From assembly GCA_025232375.1 (NCBI GenBank), contig CP060419.1, forward strand, positions 2,913,001 to 2,977,000: DNA of 64,000 bases. Reading direction: 5' to 3'. The DNA comes from Pseudoxanthomonas sp. NC8. Lineage in GTDB: Bacteria > Pseudomonadota > Gammaproteobacteria > Xanthomonadales > Xanthomonadaceae. Within the stretch, counting starts at the first letter, position 1, and every line of letters starts with the position of its first letter. The notes beneath the pieces are model-generated. The model was given only the letters and a program-made list of their open reading frames with translations, searched no databases and had not been told where the DNA came from. Both the position numbers and the translations under genes were made by a program. Positions 1 to 10,531 of the stretch are shown here, one piece after another.

Positions 1-208
1 ACCAGCACCAGCACGGCTTCCGGTTCGGGGAAACCGCACAGGTACCAGAAACCGAATCCTGCCGGTACGGGTAGTGCGTGTCGTGGCTGCGCACCCGCAC
101 CGGCGCAGCGGGCAGGACCAGGATCGCGTCCTCGCCAGCCATCCGCATCAGCTGGCGGCGGCGGCGCGCGAACTCGGCCGAGGTGATCCCGGTGAGCGAA
201 CGCAGCAT
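1..208 (-). CDS. pepP: Xaa-Pro aminopeptidase P, N-terminal part (partial)
   Basis: N-terminal fragment of aminopeptidase P, a metallo-exopeptidase that releases N-terminal residues preceding proline. The gene runs off the left edge, so only about 69 codons are visible. The start region reads MLRSLTGITSAEFARRRRQL and continues with a segment matching the PepP N-terminal domain (HDTHYPYRQDS, then YLCGFPEPEAVLVL in a second frame). A one-or-two-base deletion near position 57 separates these two segments. The ATG lies one base after the ygfB stop, so the two genes are probably co-transcribed, as in the E. coli ygfB-pepP-ubiH order. The metal-binding catalytic domain is outside the window. Confidence 0.85.
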   Translation of the reverse strand, partial: MLRSLTGITSAEFARRRRQLMRMAGEDAILVLPAAPVRVRSHDTHYPYRQDSVSGTCAVSPNRKPCWCW

Positions 209-209
209 G

Positions 210-762
210 TCAGTTCAGGCTGCGGCGATGGCGCGGACCGAGCACGCAGTCGCCATGCAGCAGCAGCACGGCGACGCGGACGAACTCCTCGAGTTCGGAG
301 AGGGCGTCCTCGTCCTCGTCTTCGTCCTCGTCGATTTCCTGCACGCTGGCGCCGGCCAGGCTGGGCCAGGTCCTGCAGGGCCTCGGCGCCCTCCTCCGAC
401 AGTGGCGGCTGTGCGCCGGCGGCCTGGGCCGAAACCGCCGAGGAAACTGCGGCACCAGTCGAACAGCGCCTGGGCGCGCTCGCGCAGCGGCAGGTCGTCC
501 CCGCCAAGCAGCAGTTCAAACGTGAACTCGCCATCGCCGAGCTGGCCGACCGACACCTTGCGCAGGCGGTCCAGCGCGCTGCGCAGGCGCGGGCGCGGGC
601 ACGCTGGCGTCGGCAAGCACCCGTGCCGGCTAAGGCCACGGTGTCCTCGCCGCCGCCCGCCAGCCAGCCACACAGGGCGCCGTGCAGTTCGGGGACCGTG
701 GCCCCTGGGGCCAGCGCACGGCTGGCGTCGGCGACTTCTTCGGAAGCGGGGAGGTGGGACAT
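210..762 (-). CDS. ygfB: UPF0149 (YgfB/YecA-like) family protein
   Basis: About 184 codons, close to the roughly 190 of E. coli YgfB. The N-terminus (MSHLPASEEVADASRAL, then PELHGALCGWLAGGG) carries the family LHGxLCGWLAGGG motif. The middle (KVSVGQLGDGEFTFELLLGG, then ALFDWCRSFLGGFG) and the acidic C-terminal stretch (EIDEDEDEDEDALSELEEF, then VRVAVLLLHGD) lie in other frames, implying at least two indels. Position upstream of pepP and next to the zapA-6S RNA block matches other gammaproteobacteria. Molecular role is not settled; a cytosolic helical protein is expected. Confidence 0.85.
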
Positions 763-921
763 GCGTGGCACGGCTGGTTGCGGTTGATCCGGCAAAGTGT
801 AGCGCCCTGCCCGGGCCGCTTGTCGCCGTTCCCCGCCGCCGCCTACACTCGCGAAAACAACCTTCCGCGTCCATCCCATGCCGTCCGACGTCGCTGTGCG
901 ATACCGCCAGACAGGACCAGA

Positions 922-3090
922 ATGGATGGGCCATCCATGACCGCCGCATTGATGGCGTTCGCCGGCGGGCTGCTGATCGCCGTGCTCGTGCTGCTCGTCC
1001 GCTGGCGTGGCAGCCATATGCGCCAGCACGCGGCGCTGCAGGCACGCGAGGAACACCTGACCGTCGCGCTGTGGGGCTCGGGCGAGCAGTTCTGGGATTT
1101 CGACTGGAACACCGCGAGCTGTACCTGCTGCAGGCCGACGAGTCGGGCGCCGATCTGGGCCTGGTGGTCGCCAGCCCGCCAAGATCGCTGCCGGTGGTCC
1201 ATCCGCACGACCGCGCCAGCCTGCGGCGCCGCTTGCGCGCGCACCTGCGCGGCCATGACTCCCTGTTCACCTCCGAGCACCGTGTCGATCCGGACGGCGA
1301 CGGCAACTGGATCTGGATGCGCGTGCACGGCCGCACCGTCCAGCGCGACGACCGCGGCCGGCCACGGCGCCTGGCCGGCACCGCGCGCGACACCACCGCC
1401 AACCGGCATGCCGACGCCGAGCGGCGCATCGCCAGCGAGGTGCTGCGCAGCATGAGCGAGGCGGTGGCGGTGCTCGACCGCGAACTGCACTTCGTCGCGG
1501 TCAATCCCGCCTTCACCCAGATCACCGGCTACAGCGACGTGGAGGCGCTGGGCAGGCCATTCACCATGCTCGACAGCGACGGCGACGGTCGCGGTGGCGC
1601 CCTGCTTGCGGACATGAACCGCCAGCACTGGCAGGGCAACGTGTGGATGACCCGCCGCGATGGCGAGGAGATCCTCTGCCACGTCAAGCACAACGGCATC
1701 CCCGACGCCGGCGGCGACGTGAACTTCCACGTCGTCGTGCTCAGCGACATCACCGAGCAGAAGCGCGCCGAGCAGGAGCTGCGCTACCTTACCAACTACG
1801 ATGCGCTGACCAGCCTGCCCAACCGCTCGCTGCTGTCCGAGCGCCTGGCCCGGGCGATCGTGCGTGCGCGCCGCGAAGGCGGCCACGTCGCCGTGCTGTT
1901 CCAGACCTGGACCGGTTCAAGGACGTCAACGATTCGCTCGGCCATGCCACCGGCGACCGGGTCCTGCGCGCCGCCGCCGAACGCGTGCAGCACGCGGTGG
2001 GCCCGCAGCACACCGTCGCCCGCCCTGGGCGGGGACGAGTTCACCGTCGTCCTGGAGGGACTGTCCGCGTCCGGCGACGCCGAGGAGGTCGCGCGGCAGG
2101 TGATCGAATCGTTCGCGCTGCCGCTGGTGCTCGACGAACACCACGAGATCACGGTCTCGCCCTCGATCGGCATCAGCCTGTTCCCGGACCACGCCCAGGT
2201 GCCGACCGAGCTGCTCAAGCACGCCGACACGGCCATGTACAAGGCCAAGGCGGCCGGTCGCCACCACCTGGCAGCTGTACTCGGCGAGCATGGATGAAGC
2301 CACGCGCCGCCGCGCCACCCTGGCCGGGCTGTTGCGCCGCGTGGTCGAACGCGGGGAACTGGCCCTGGTCTACCAGCCGCGCTATTCCCTGCACGAGGGC
2401 CGCGTGGTCGGCGCCGAGGCGCTGCTGCGCTGGCACAACCCGGAATTCGGCACGATCCCGCCGGACCATTTCATCCCGCTGGCCGAGGACACCGGGCTGA
2501 TCATGGAGATCGGCGAGTGGGTACTCCAGGAGGCCTGCACCACCCTGCGCCGCTGGCGCGAGGCCGGGCTCCAGGGGATGCGGATGTCGGTGAACGTGTC
2601 GGCGATCCAGCTGCTGCGCGGCGACCTTGGCCGCGACCCTTGGCGCGGATCCAGCCGAGACCGGCGTGGCGTCCGGCCAGCTGGAACTGGAACTGACCGA
2701 GAGCGCGATCATGGCCAATATCGGCCGCAGCGCCAGCGTGCTGCATGCCTGCCGTGCCCTCGGCGTGGGCGTGGCGGTGGACGACTTCGGTACCGGCTAT
2801 TCCTCGCTCGCGTACCTCAAGCGCCTGCCACTGACCACGCTGAAGATCGACCATAATTCGTCGGCGACCTGACCCGCGACCTGGACGACGAAGCCATCAC
2901 CAGCACGGTCATCGCCATGGGCCATTCACTGCAGCTGACCGTGGTCGCCGAGGGCGTGGAAACCGCCGGCCAGCTCCAGTTCCTGCGCGACCACGGCTGC
3001 GACGAGGTCCAGGGGGCACTACATCGCCGCTGCGATGGGCCGCGACGAATGCTGGCCTTCATGTCCCGCCAGGCCACGGCGCCGGCCTGA
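922..3090 (+). CDS. PAS-GGDEF-EAL cyclic-di-GMP signalling protein
   Basis: One N-terminal membrane segment (about residues 10-27), a PAS-like region, a second PAS domain (about 170-285, ending DITEQKRAEQELRYLTNYD), a GGDEF domain with intact LGGDEF (near residue 370) and a C-terminal EAL domain (VGAEALLRWHN near 497, then DDFGTGYSSLAYLKRLP). It probably makes and/or degrades cyclic di-GMP at the membrane in response to the PAS input. At least six frameshifts break the reading frame, for example near 1110, 1903, 2270, 2630, 2855 and 3010. At 1903 a CCAGGACC is read one G short. ATG 922 is preferred because AGGA lies 5 bases upstream; ATG 937 is an in-frame alternative. It sits between ygfB and zapA, which are close neighbours in E. 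coli. Which activities survive cannot be told from sequence. Confidence 0.88.
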
Positions 3091-3161
3091 GCCGACCGCC
3101 GGCGGATGCCTGCCCGGGCGGCGCTTGACCACCCGCACGGGCGCTGCCTATCGTGGCCGCC

Positions 3162-3386
3162 ATGGACCCTTCCGCCGACGCCATCGCCCAGCTCCGAGCC
3201 CTCGCCGCGCGGGTCGAGGCGCTGGCCGACCGCTGCCATCGCCTGGTCGACGAGAACCGCAGCCTGCGACAGCAGCAGGAGCAGCTGTTCGCCGAACGCG
3301 CGCAGCTGCTGAGCAAGAACGAGCAGGCGCGTTCACGCGTGGAAGCGATGATCACCCGGCTGAAATCGCTGGAGCAGCATACGTGA
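3162..3386 (+). CDS. small coiled-coil protein upstream of zapA (TIGR02449-like)
   Basis: A 74-residue, almost wholly helical protein (starts MDPSADAIAQLRALAARVEA, contains CHRLVDENRSLRQQQEQL) with a heptad-like coiled coil from about residue 8 to 70 and no membrane segment. Small coiled-coil proteins in this position upstream of zapA are annotated as the TIGR02449 family, and a ZapB-like role at the division ring is often assumed. Its stop overlaps the GTG start of zapA (GTGA), implying translational coupling. GTG 3153 is an in-frame alternative start adding three residues. Confidence 0.75.
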   Translation: MDPSADAIAQLRALAARVEALADRCHRLVDENRSLRQQQEQLFAERAQLLSKNEQARSRVEAMITRLKSLEQHT

Positions 3387-3680
3387 GCAAATAAGGCCGA
3401 GCCGGTCAGCGTCCGCATCCTCGACCGCGAGTACACCGTGGGCGTGAACGCCGACGAACGCGACGGCCTGCTCACCGCCGCGCGCCTGCTTGATTCGCGC
3501 ATGCGCGAGATCCGCGGCAACAACCGCATGGTCGCGCTGGACCGGGTCGCGGTGCTGGCCGCGCTGAACCTGGCCCACGAAGTACAGCAGCTGCGGGCGG
3601 AGCGCGATGCGCAGCAGCGCGAGCTGGCAGGCACGCTCGATACCCTCAACCGTCGCCTCGATGGCCTGCTCGGCAGCTGA
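3383..3680 (+). CDS. zapA: cell division protein ZapA
   Basis: Z-ring-associated protein that bundles FtsZ. The N-terminal ZapA segment (EPVSVRILDREYTVGVNADE, then RDGLLTAARLLDSRMREIR) and the C-terminal coiled coil (LNLAHEVQQLRAERDAQQRE) give about 98 residues, the usual size. GTG 3383 overlaps the stop of the preceding small gene. As printed, codon 4 is TAA within AAATAAGG. Restoring AACCAGG at this spot removes the stop and restores frame with the conserved body, so I treat the stop as a CCWGG miscall. 6S RNA follows, as in E. coli. Confidence 0.87.
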
Positions 3681-3772
3681 ATGCGCTGCGGCAATAGGCC
3701 GCATCTTGCGACGCTGAACCGCGCATTGCCGATTCCTTCGTGAGAGAGCAACCGGCCGGCGCATTGGCAGGC

Positions 3773-3778
3773 TATAAT
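3773..3778 (+). promoter_or_regulatory. -10 box for 6S RNA
   Basis: A perfect TATAAT lies about 8-10 bases before the predicted 5' end of 6S RNA. No good -35 is visible at 17 bases. Placement relative to the RNA supports a sigma-70 promoter. Confidence 0.6.
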
Positions 3779-3785
3779 TCCTCCG

Positions 3786-3968
3786 CGTTCTCTGCCGTGT
3801 TCGACAGCTGGCAAAACATTCACCTTGTCCCTTAAAAACGACACCGGGGATGCGACGACGCCGGGTGTGCATGTCCGCCTTCGCAGCGGAAAGCCCGATG
3901 GTTTCCCAGCTTCCCCACTTGAACCCCGGGTTCAAGGTCGTTTCGCCGCATCGGCATGGCGGAGAACC
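3786..3968 (+). ncRNA. ssrS: 6S RNA
   Basis: RNA of about 183 nt that mimics an open promoter and sequesters sigma-70 RNA polymerase. The closing stem is visible: TTCTCTGCCGTG at 3788-3799 pairs with CATGGCGGAGAA at 3955-3966 (12 pairs, two of them G-U). The 3' half has the conserved 6S hairpin around CTTGAACCCCGGGTTCAAG (3918-3936). It lies between zapA and ygfA, the syntenic position of ssrS in gammaproteobacteria. A TATAAT box precedes it and a strong hairpin follows. The exact ends are estimated from the stem. Confidence 0.87.
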
Positions 3969-3973
3969 TTTTT

Positions 3974-4008
3974 CGACAACGCCTCCTCCGGGAGGCGTTG
4001 TCGTTTCC
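3974..4008 (+). terminator. hairpin downstream of 6S RNA
   Basis: A perfect 13-bp stem (3974-3986 with 3991-4003, arm CGACAACGCCTCC) with a TCCG loop, preceded by a run of five T and followed by a short TTT. It is placed to end 6S RNA transcription or to separate it from ygfA. Confidence 0.7.
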
Positions 4009-4112
4009 GGCCCGGACGCGGTCTTCCACCCGCACCGCGGCACTTTCCCGGCGCCGCTTGGCGCAGCCGCCGTGGTCCGCGATCATGTGCGCCTCCCCGG
4101 AATGCTGGCCCG

Positions 4113-4715
4113 ATGAACCAGGACCGCGACACGCTGCGCCGACAGCTGCGCCAACGCCGGCGCGCACTGCCCGCCGCCACGCGCATTGCCGCCGCCGACG
4201 CGCTGGCGCAGCGGATCCTCGCCCTGCCGTTCCTGCCGGACAGCGGCTACGTTTCCGGCTACTGGGCCATGGACGGCGAGATCGGCCTGCACGTGCTGCA
4301 GCTGCGCCTGCCGCCCGGCCTTGGTCTGGTGCCTGCCGGTCCTGCACGGCGATGTGCTGCGCTTCGCGCCGTGGCGCGCGGGCGATCCGCTGGTGACCAA
4401 CCGCTTCGGCATTCCCGAGCCCGACGTGGAACCGTCCTCGGCACTGGCGCCTGAAGCGCTGGCGCTGGTGGTGATGCCGCTGGTGGGCTTCGACGGCCAT
4501 GGCCAGAGGCTGGGCATGGGCGGCGGCTGGTACGATCGCAGCTTCGCGTTCCGCCGCGGCCGCGCCGCGCCGCCCTGGCTGGTCGGTGCCGGCTTCGGCG
4601 TGCAGCAGGTCGAGGCACTGGAAGCGGCCAGCTGGGACATCGTGCCCGACGCGATCTGCACCGAATCCGACACCCTGCTGCGCGCCCTCGACCGCGCGAC
4701 GGAGACCGATCCCGC

Positions 4716-4719
<4 letters not shown>
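4113..4719 (+). CDS. ygfA: 5-formyltetrahydrofolate cyclo-ligase
   Basis: ATP-dependent conversion of 5-formyl-THF to 5,10-methenyl-THF. The N-terminus (LRRQLRQRRRALPAATRIAA) has the usual basic helix. The C-terminal half has the family signature PLVGFDGHGQRLGMGGGWYD, followed by a tryptophan-rich stretch. Length is about 202 residues, as expected. One frameshift near 4320 (CCTTGG where CCTGG fits) splits the frame. Position directly after 6S RNA is the usual ssrS-ygfA pairing. The stop overlaps the next start (ATGA). Confidence 0.9.
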
Positions 4720-5186
<467 letters not shown>

Positions 5187-5225
5187 CCCGGTCCGCACCC
5201 ACGACCTACCTGAAGAACTGATCCC

Positions 5226-5872
5226 ATGAGCGAAGCGAAGCGCCTTACCGGCGAGAAGGCCATCGACTACGTCGAGGACGGCATGGTCGTCGGCGTCGGC
5301 ACCGGCTCGACGGTGGCCTATTTCATCGACGCGCTCGGCCGCATCGGCGACCGCATCGCCGGGGCGGTGTCCAGCTCCGAACAGAGCACCGCGCGGCTGA
5401 AGGCGCTGGGCATCGAGGTGCTGGACGCCAACGCCGCCGGCCCGCTGAAGCTTTACGTCGACGGGGCCGACGAGTGCGACCCGCACAAGCGCCTGATCAA
5501 GGGCGGTGGCGCCGCGCTGACCCGCGAGAAGATCATCGCCGAGGCCGCCGAGACCTTCGTCTGCATCGTCGATCCGGCCAAGCGCGTGCCGGTACTGGGC
5601 CGGTTCCCGCTGCCGGTGGAAGTGGTGCCGATGGCGCGCAGCCTGGTCGCCCGCCGCATCGTGGCACTCACCGGCGGCCAGCCGGTATGGCGCGACGGCG
5701 TGGTTACCGACAACGGCAACTGGATCTGGACGTGCACAACCTGTCCATCACCGACCCGGTCGGCATGGAAACCGAACTCAACCAGATCCCCGGCGTGGTC
5801 AGCGTCGGCCTGTTCGCGCGCCGCCCGGCCGACATCGTCATCGTCGGCGGCGAACCGCCGCTGGTGCTGTAG
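5226..5872 (+). CDS. rpiA: ribose-5-phosphate isomerase A
   Basis: Interconverts ribose 5-phosphate and ribulose 5-phosphate in the pentose phosphate pathway. Motifs are complete: [16 protein letters not shown] near the N-terminus, [10 protein letters not shown] (catalytic Asp/Glu region) and [14 protein letters not shown]. Length is about 215 residues, as in the family. A single base is missing near 5727, where ATCTGGAC stands for ATCCTGGAC (CCTGG), after which the C-terminus [14 protein letters not shown] continues in another frame. Confidence 0.93.
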
Positions 5873-5899
5873 CAGCGTCCCCACCTTCCGGAATCCGCC

Positions 5900-6358
5900 A
5901 TGACACGCCTGTCCCGCCTGGTCGCCCTGCCCCTGTTGCTGCTGCTCAGCGCCTGCGCCTCGGCGCGCACCCCGTGGGTCGAACTGGGCGGCGAACGTTT
6001 CAGGATCGAGATCGCCGACGATGACGAAGAACGCGCGCGCGGGCTGATGTTCCGCGACGTGCTGGAACCGGGCCACGGCATGCTCTTCATCCACGACCCA
6101 TGGGAGCCGCAGGCGTACTGGATGAAGAACACCCGCATCCCGCTCGACATCCTCTACTTCGACAGCGAGCGCCGGCTGGTCTCGCAGCAACGCGACGTGC
6201 CGCCGTGCTCGGCCGGCAGCGCCTGCCCGCCCTATCCCAGCCGGGTACCCGCGCGCTACGTGCTGGAGCTCAACGCCGGCGAAGCGGCGCGGCTGAAGCT
6301 GGAAGACGGCGCGCAACTGCGCTTCGGCCCCGGCATTGCGGCCCCGCCGGGCGGCTGA
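5900..6358 (+). CDS. DUF192 lipoprotein
   Basis: Intact 152-residue protein with a lipoprotein signal peptide: [10 protein letters not shown], with lipidated Cys at residue 19. A DUF192 domain follows ([19 protein letters not shown], then [14 protein letters not shown]). The family is widespread, periplasmic or cell-surface in bacteria, and without an established function. It starts 28 bases after rpiA and may share its transcript. Confidence 0.85.
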   Translation: MTRLSRLVALPLLLLLSACASARTPWVELGGERFRIEIADDDEERARGLMFRDVLEPGHGMLFIHDPWEPQAYWMKNTRIPLDILYFDSERRLVSQQRDVPPCSAGSACPPYPSRVPARYVLELNAGEAARLKLEDGAQLRFGPGIAAPPGG

Positions 6359-6433
6359 CGGCAGCGCCGGTGCGGGCGACGGACGGTCGCCGCCGGACTT
6401 GATTGTGACCGCGCGCGGCGCCAGTCTTGTGGC

Positions 6434-7284
6434 ATGGGGATCGATGCGCACCTGCCCGATTGGAACACGCTCGCCACGCTCGATGACGAGTCCCTGCCGC
6501 TGCTGCCCGCGGCCCTGCTGATCGCCCGCGACGAATATCCCGACCTGGACCCGCAGCGCTATGCGACGCAGGTCCAGGCGCACGCCGACCACCTGCGCGC
6601 CGCGGTGGCCGAGATCGAGCCGCCGCCGCTGAAGATGGCGGCGATCAACCGCTACCTGTTCGAAGAGCTGGGCTACGCCGGCAACCACGACGAGTACTAC
6701 GACCCGCGCAACAGCTATCTCAATAAGGTACTGGACCGCAGGCTGGGCAACCCGATCTCGCTGGCGATGGTGCAGATGGAAGTCGCGCGCCGGCTGGGGC
6801 TGGCGCTGGACGGGGTGTCCTTCCGGGCCACGCCCCATGGTCCGCCTGCCGGTCGACGGCGGGCTGCTGGTGATGGACCCGTTCAACGGCGGCCGGCCAC
6901 TGGCGCTGGACGAGCTGCGCGAGCGCGCCAAGCCGCACCTGGGCCAGCAGGCGCCGGACGACGACATGCTGCTGCAGATCCTCAGCCCGGCGCCGCACCG
7001 CGCAATCCTGGTGCGGGTGTTGCGCAACCTGCACGGGCTGTATGCCGAAACCGGCCAGTGGGACCGCGCCGCGCGCAGTGCAGACCGGGTCCTGCGGCTG
7101 ACCCCGGCGCAACCGGAAGCCCTGCGCGACCGTGGCCTGCCAGCCTACCTCGAACTCGACTACCTGCGCGGCGCCCGCCGGGGACCCAGGCCGCTACCTC
7201 GAGCTGGCTCCGGAAGCGGCCGACGCCGACCAGATCCGCGACCGCCTGGTGGAGGCCGGCGCAGTGCGCAGCGCGCTGCACTGA
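6434..7284 (+). CDS. sirB1: SirB1 family protein (transglutaminase-like fold plus TPR)
   Basis: N-terminal transglutaminase-like SirB1 domain (NRYLFEELGYAGNHDEYYDP, then NSYLNKVLDRRLGNPISLAM) and a C-terminal tetratricopeptide segment (LRNLHGLYAETGQWDRAARS, then PEALRDRGL). Total about 283 residues, typical for the family. Function is not firmly known. Frameshifts occur near 6830 and 7140-7190. The NPISL motif of the first domain is intact. The start is the ATG at 6434 (MGIDAHLPDW). Confidence 0.82.
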
Positions 7285-7468
7285 GCGCGCGGCCCGGGAT
7301 CGATCCGCTGCAGGCCAGGTGCCGGCCGGCGATGCGGAACCGCCGTGCGCGCGGCAGCACCTACCCTCGGCGATCCCGGCTGAACCGCGGGGCAGCCCGG
7401 GCCGGGTCATGCGCGTGCGCAGCACCGGGAAACAGTCGCCCCGGCCCACGCCGCGGCCCGCACCCGTC

Positions 7469-7657
7469 CTACATCTCCACCATCTCGAAATCGTCCTTGG
7501 TCACCCCGCAGTCCGGGCATGTCCAGGTGTCGGGGATGTCCTCCCAGCGCGTGCCCGGCGCAATGCCTTCCTCGGGCAGGCCGTCGGCCTCGTGGTAGAT
7601 AAAGCCGCAGACCACGCACATCCAGCTGCGATAGGTGGTGGCGTCGGGTTCGCTCAT
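7469..7657 (-). CDS. rubredoxin
   Basis: 62-residue one-iron electron carrier. Both iron-binding loops are intact: [13 protein letters not shown] near residues 14-26 and [13 protein letters not shown] near 44-56. Aromatic and acidic residues between them are typical. It is divergent from thiE and convergent with SirB1. Redox partners are not evident in the window. Confidence 0.93.
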   Translation of the reverse strand: MSEPDATTYRSWMCVVCGFIYHEADGLPEEGIAPGTRWEDIPDTWTCPDCGVTKDDFEMVEM

Positions 7658-7729
7658 CGGATAATGCGGGGCTTCGGCACAGGCGCGGGAGCTCATTGTC
7701 CCACTGCCACCGCCGCAGCGGAAACCCCG

Positions 7730-8355
7730 ATGGAACCCGGTCACGGCCCACGCGGCCTCTACCTGATCACCCCCGACGAAGCGGACACCGGGCGCCTGCT
7801 GGCGCGCGTCGCGCCACTGCTGGGCGAGGGCGTGGCCTTGGCTGCAGTACCGCAACAAGGGCGCCAGCCCGGCGCTGCGGCGTGAACAGGCCGCGGCGTT
7901 GCAGGCGCTGTGCGCCGCCGCGGCCGTGCCGATGCTGGTCAACGATGCCGCCGGGCTTGCGCACGAGTTGGGTGCCGCTGGCGTCCACCTCGGCGAGGAC
8001 GACGGCGACATCGCCACCGCCCGCACCCTGCTCGGGCCGGGCGCGATCCTCGGCGCCTCCTGCTACGACAGCCAGATATGGCGCGGCGCGCGGTCGCCGC
8101 CGGCGCCAGCTACGTCGCCTTCGGTGCGTTCTTCCCGACCACCACCAAGCTCGTCACCCGCAGGGCCACGCGCCCGCGCTGCTGGCCGCGGCGGCGACGC
8201 TGGGCGTCCCGCGCGTGGCCATCGGCGGGATCACCCCGGACAACGGCCGTGCGCTGGTCGAGGCCGGTGCAGACCTGCTGGCGGTGATCGGCGGGGTGTT
8301 CGACGCGCCCGATCCGGTGGCCGCCGTCCGCGCCTACACGCGCTGTTTCCCGTAG
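7730..8355 (+). CDS. thiE: thiamine-phosphate synthase
   Basis: Joins the pyrimidine and thiazole phosphates to make thiamine monophosphate. Motifs: GLYLITPDE at the N-terminus, [37 protein letters not shown], and [20 protein letters not shown] with the phosphate-binding GGI. About 209 residues. Frameshifts lie near 7846 (CCTTGG replacing CCTGG), 8080 and 8165. Its pathway partner thiC, with a TPP riboswitch, lies about 31 kb downstream on the other strand. Confidence 0.88.
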
Positions 8356-8514
8356 CAGCCCGCCGCGCCGGCGATGCGCGGCGGGCCGCATCGCCAAGGC
8401 ACCGCCCGCAACGCGTCGATGCCGATGGCCGGACCGGCGCCTGCGGGAGTCCCGGAGCGTGTCGCCCGCGAGCCGGGCTCCTACAATGTCGCTTTCGCCG
8501 TAGAGGATCCGCCG

Positions 8515-9802
8515 ATGAACAACGACCGCTCCCACGCCCTGTTCTCGCGCGCGCAGCAGCTGCTGCCGGGCGGGGTCAATTCGCCGGTGCGCGCGTTCAA
8601 GTCGGTCGGCGGCGAACCGTTCTTCGTCCAGCGCGCCGACGGCCCGTACCTGTACGACGTCGACGGCAACCGCTACATCGACTACGTCGGCTCGCAGGGC
8701 CCGATGATCGTCGGCCACAACCATCCGGCGGTGCGCGCCGCGGTCGAACAGGCGATCGGCAATGGCCTGTCCTTCGGCGCGCCGTGCCCGGCCGAGGTGA
8801 CCATGGCCGAGACGATCACCCGCCTGGTGCCGTCCTGCGAGATGGTGCGCATGGTCAACTCGGGCACCGAGGCGACGCTGTCGGCGATCCGCCTTGCCCG
8901 CGGCGCCACCGGCCGCCAGCGCATCGTCAAGTTCGAGGGCTGCTACCACGGCCACGGCGACTCGTTATGGTCAAGGCCGGCAGCGGCATGCTGACCCTGG
9001 GCGTGCCGACCTCGCCGGGCGTGCCGGCGGGCCTGAGCGAACTGACCGCCACCCTCAGCTACAACGATTTCGAAGGCGCGACCAAACTGTTCGACGGGAT
9101 CGGCGGCGAGATCGCCGCGCTGATCATCGAGCCGGTGGTCGGCAACGCCAACTGCATCCCGCCGCGCGAAGGCTACCTGCAGCACCTGCGCGAGCTGTGC
9201 ACGAAACACGGCACGCTGCTGATCTTCGACGAGGTGATGACCGGTTTCCGCGTCGCCCTCGGCGGTGCGCAGGCGCACTACGGCATCACCCCGGACCTCA
9301 CCACCTTCGGCAAGATCATCGGCGGCGGCATGCCGGTCGGCGCCTACGGCGGTCGTCGCGAGCTGATGTCGCAGATCGCCCCGGCCGGTCCGATCTCAGG
9401 CCGGCACGCTGAGCGGCAATCCGGTGGCGATGGCCGCCGGTATAGCGATGCTGGAGCTGATCCAGGGCGCCGGGCTTCCACGAGCGGCTGGCCAGCGCCA
9501 CCGCCGCGCTGTGCGAAGGCCTGGAAGCGGCCGCGCGCGATGCCGGGGTGGCGGTGACCACGACCCGCGTCGGCGCGATGTTCGGCCTGTTCTTCACCGA
9601 CCAGAAGGTCGAGACCTACGCCCAGGCCACCGCCTGCGACATCGGCGCGTTCAACCGCTTCTTCCACGCCATGCTCGAGCGCGGCGTGTTCCCAGCACCG
9701 TCGGCCTACGAGGCTGGCTTCCTGTCCAGCGCGCACGACGAGGCGGTGATCGCGGCCACGGTCGGAGCCGCGCGCGAGGCGTTCAAGGTCGCCGCAGGCT
9801 GA
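8515..9802 (+). CDS. hemL: glutamate-1-semialdehyde 2,1-aminomutase
   Basis: PLP enzyme forming 5-aminolevulinate for tetrapyrroles. N-terminus [23 protein letters not shown]-binding Lys in [19 protein letters not shown], and about 429 codons match the family. Three breaks: TTATGG at 8965-8970 where the family has SFLVKAG (TTCCTGG), TCTCAGG near 9397 where [10 protein letters not shown] needs TACCAGG, and a one-base error near 9472. Each is explained by a CCWGG site or a local indel. The gene lies downstream of thiE, same strand. Confidence 0.92.
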
Positions 9803-9845
9803 GCCGCAGCGGCGCGACGGCACTCGCCGCCGCGCCGCCCATCCG

Positions 9846-10471
9846 ATGCCCGCGCCACGCCTGGACCTGCTGCTGCTCGACTTCGATGGCGTGCTCGCAC
9901 GCTACGAACGACCGCTCCGCTGCGCGCGGCTGGCAGAGACGGCCGGCTGCGAGCCTGCGCGGGTGGCCGAAGTCCTGTTCGCATCCGGCCCAAACCGCCT
10001 ACGACAGTGGCGCGCTGTCTACCGCCGACTACCTGCGACAGCTGGGCGAAGCACTCGGCGCGCGCATCGATGAAGACGCCTGGATCGCCGCGCGCATGGC
10101 CGCCTGCCGGGCCGAGCCGCGGATCCCTGGCGATGGTCGCCTCGGTGGCGCGGCAGCGCCCGGTCGCGGTCCTCACCAACAACGGGCCACTGATGGCGCA
10201 GGCGATCCCGCGGATCATCCCGGCCCTGTTCCCGGCGCTCGAAAACCGCGTGCTGTGCAGCGGCATGCTCGGCGGCCGCAAACCGCAGGTCGATGTCTAT
10301 GCGCAGGCACTGGCGCGGCTGGGGGCGCGTGCCGCGGCGACGTTGTTCGTCGATGACCTGTTCGTCAACGTGCAGGGCGCGCGCCGCGCCGGCCTGCACG
10401 CCGACACGGTGCGCGACGCGCGCTCGATGCGACGGGTGCTGGTGCGCTACGGGCTGCTCGGCAGCGGCTGA
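9846..10471 (+). CDS. HAD-superfamily hydrolase (phosphatase-like)
   Basis: About 208 residues with the HAD motifs in order: DFDGVL (nucleophile Asp near residue 12), VAVLTNNGPLMAQ (motif II Thr), GGRKPQVDVYAQAL (motif III Lys) and LFVDDLFVN (motif IV acids). The cap is a small helical insert as in subfamily I. The substrate cannot be told. Frameshifts near 9990 and 10130 interrupt the cap. It follows hemL by 43 bases and converges with the autotransporter gene. Confidence 0.8.
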
Positions 10472-10531
10472 TGCAACGGCGGCCGGGATCCCCGACCGCC
10501 GCCTGCGTGATGTCCGGCCTCGCCAGGCCGG

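Noticed and set aside
78..2297. Long open frames on both strands over the first GGDEF/EAL gene and elsewhere, up to 739 codons
   Set aside because: GC-rich DNA keeps antisense and alternate frames open. The translations are low-complexity (Arg/Ala/Pro-rich) and lack domains, while conserved motifs fall in one frame per segment.
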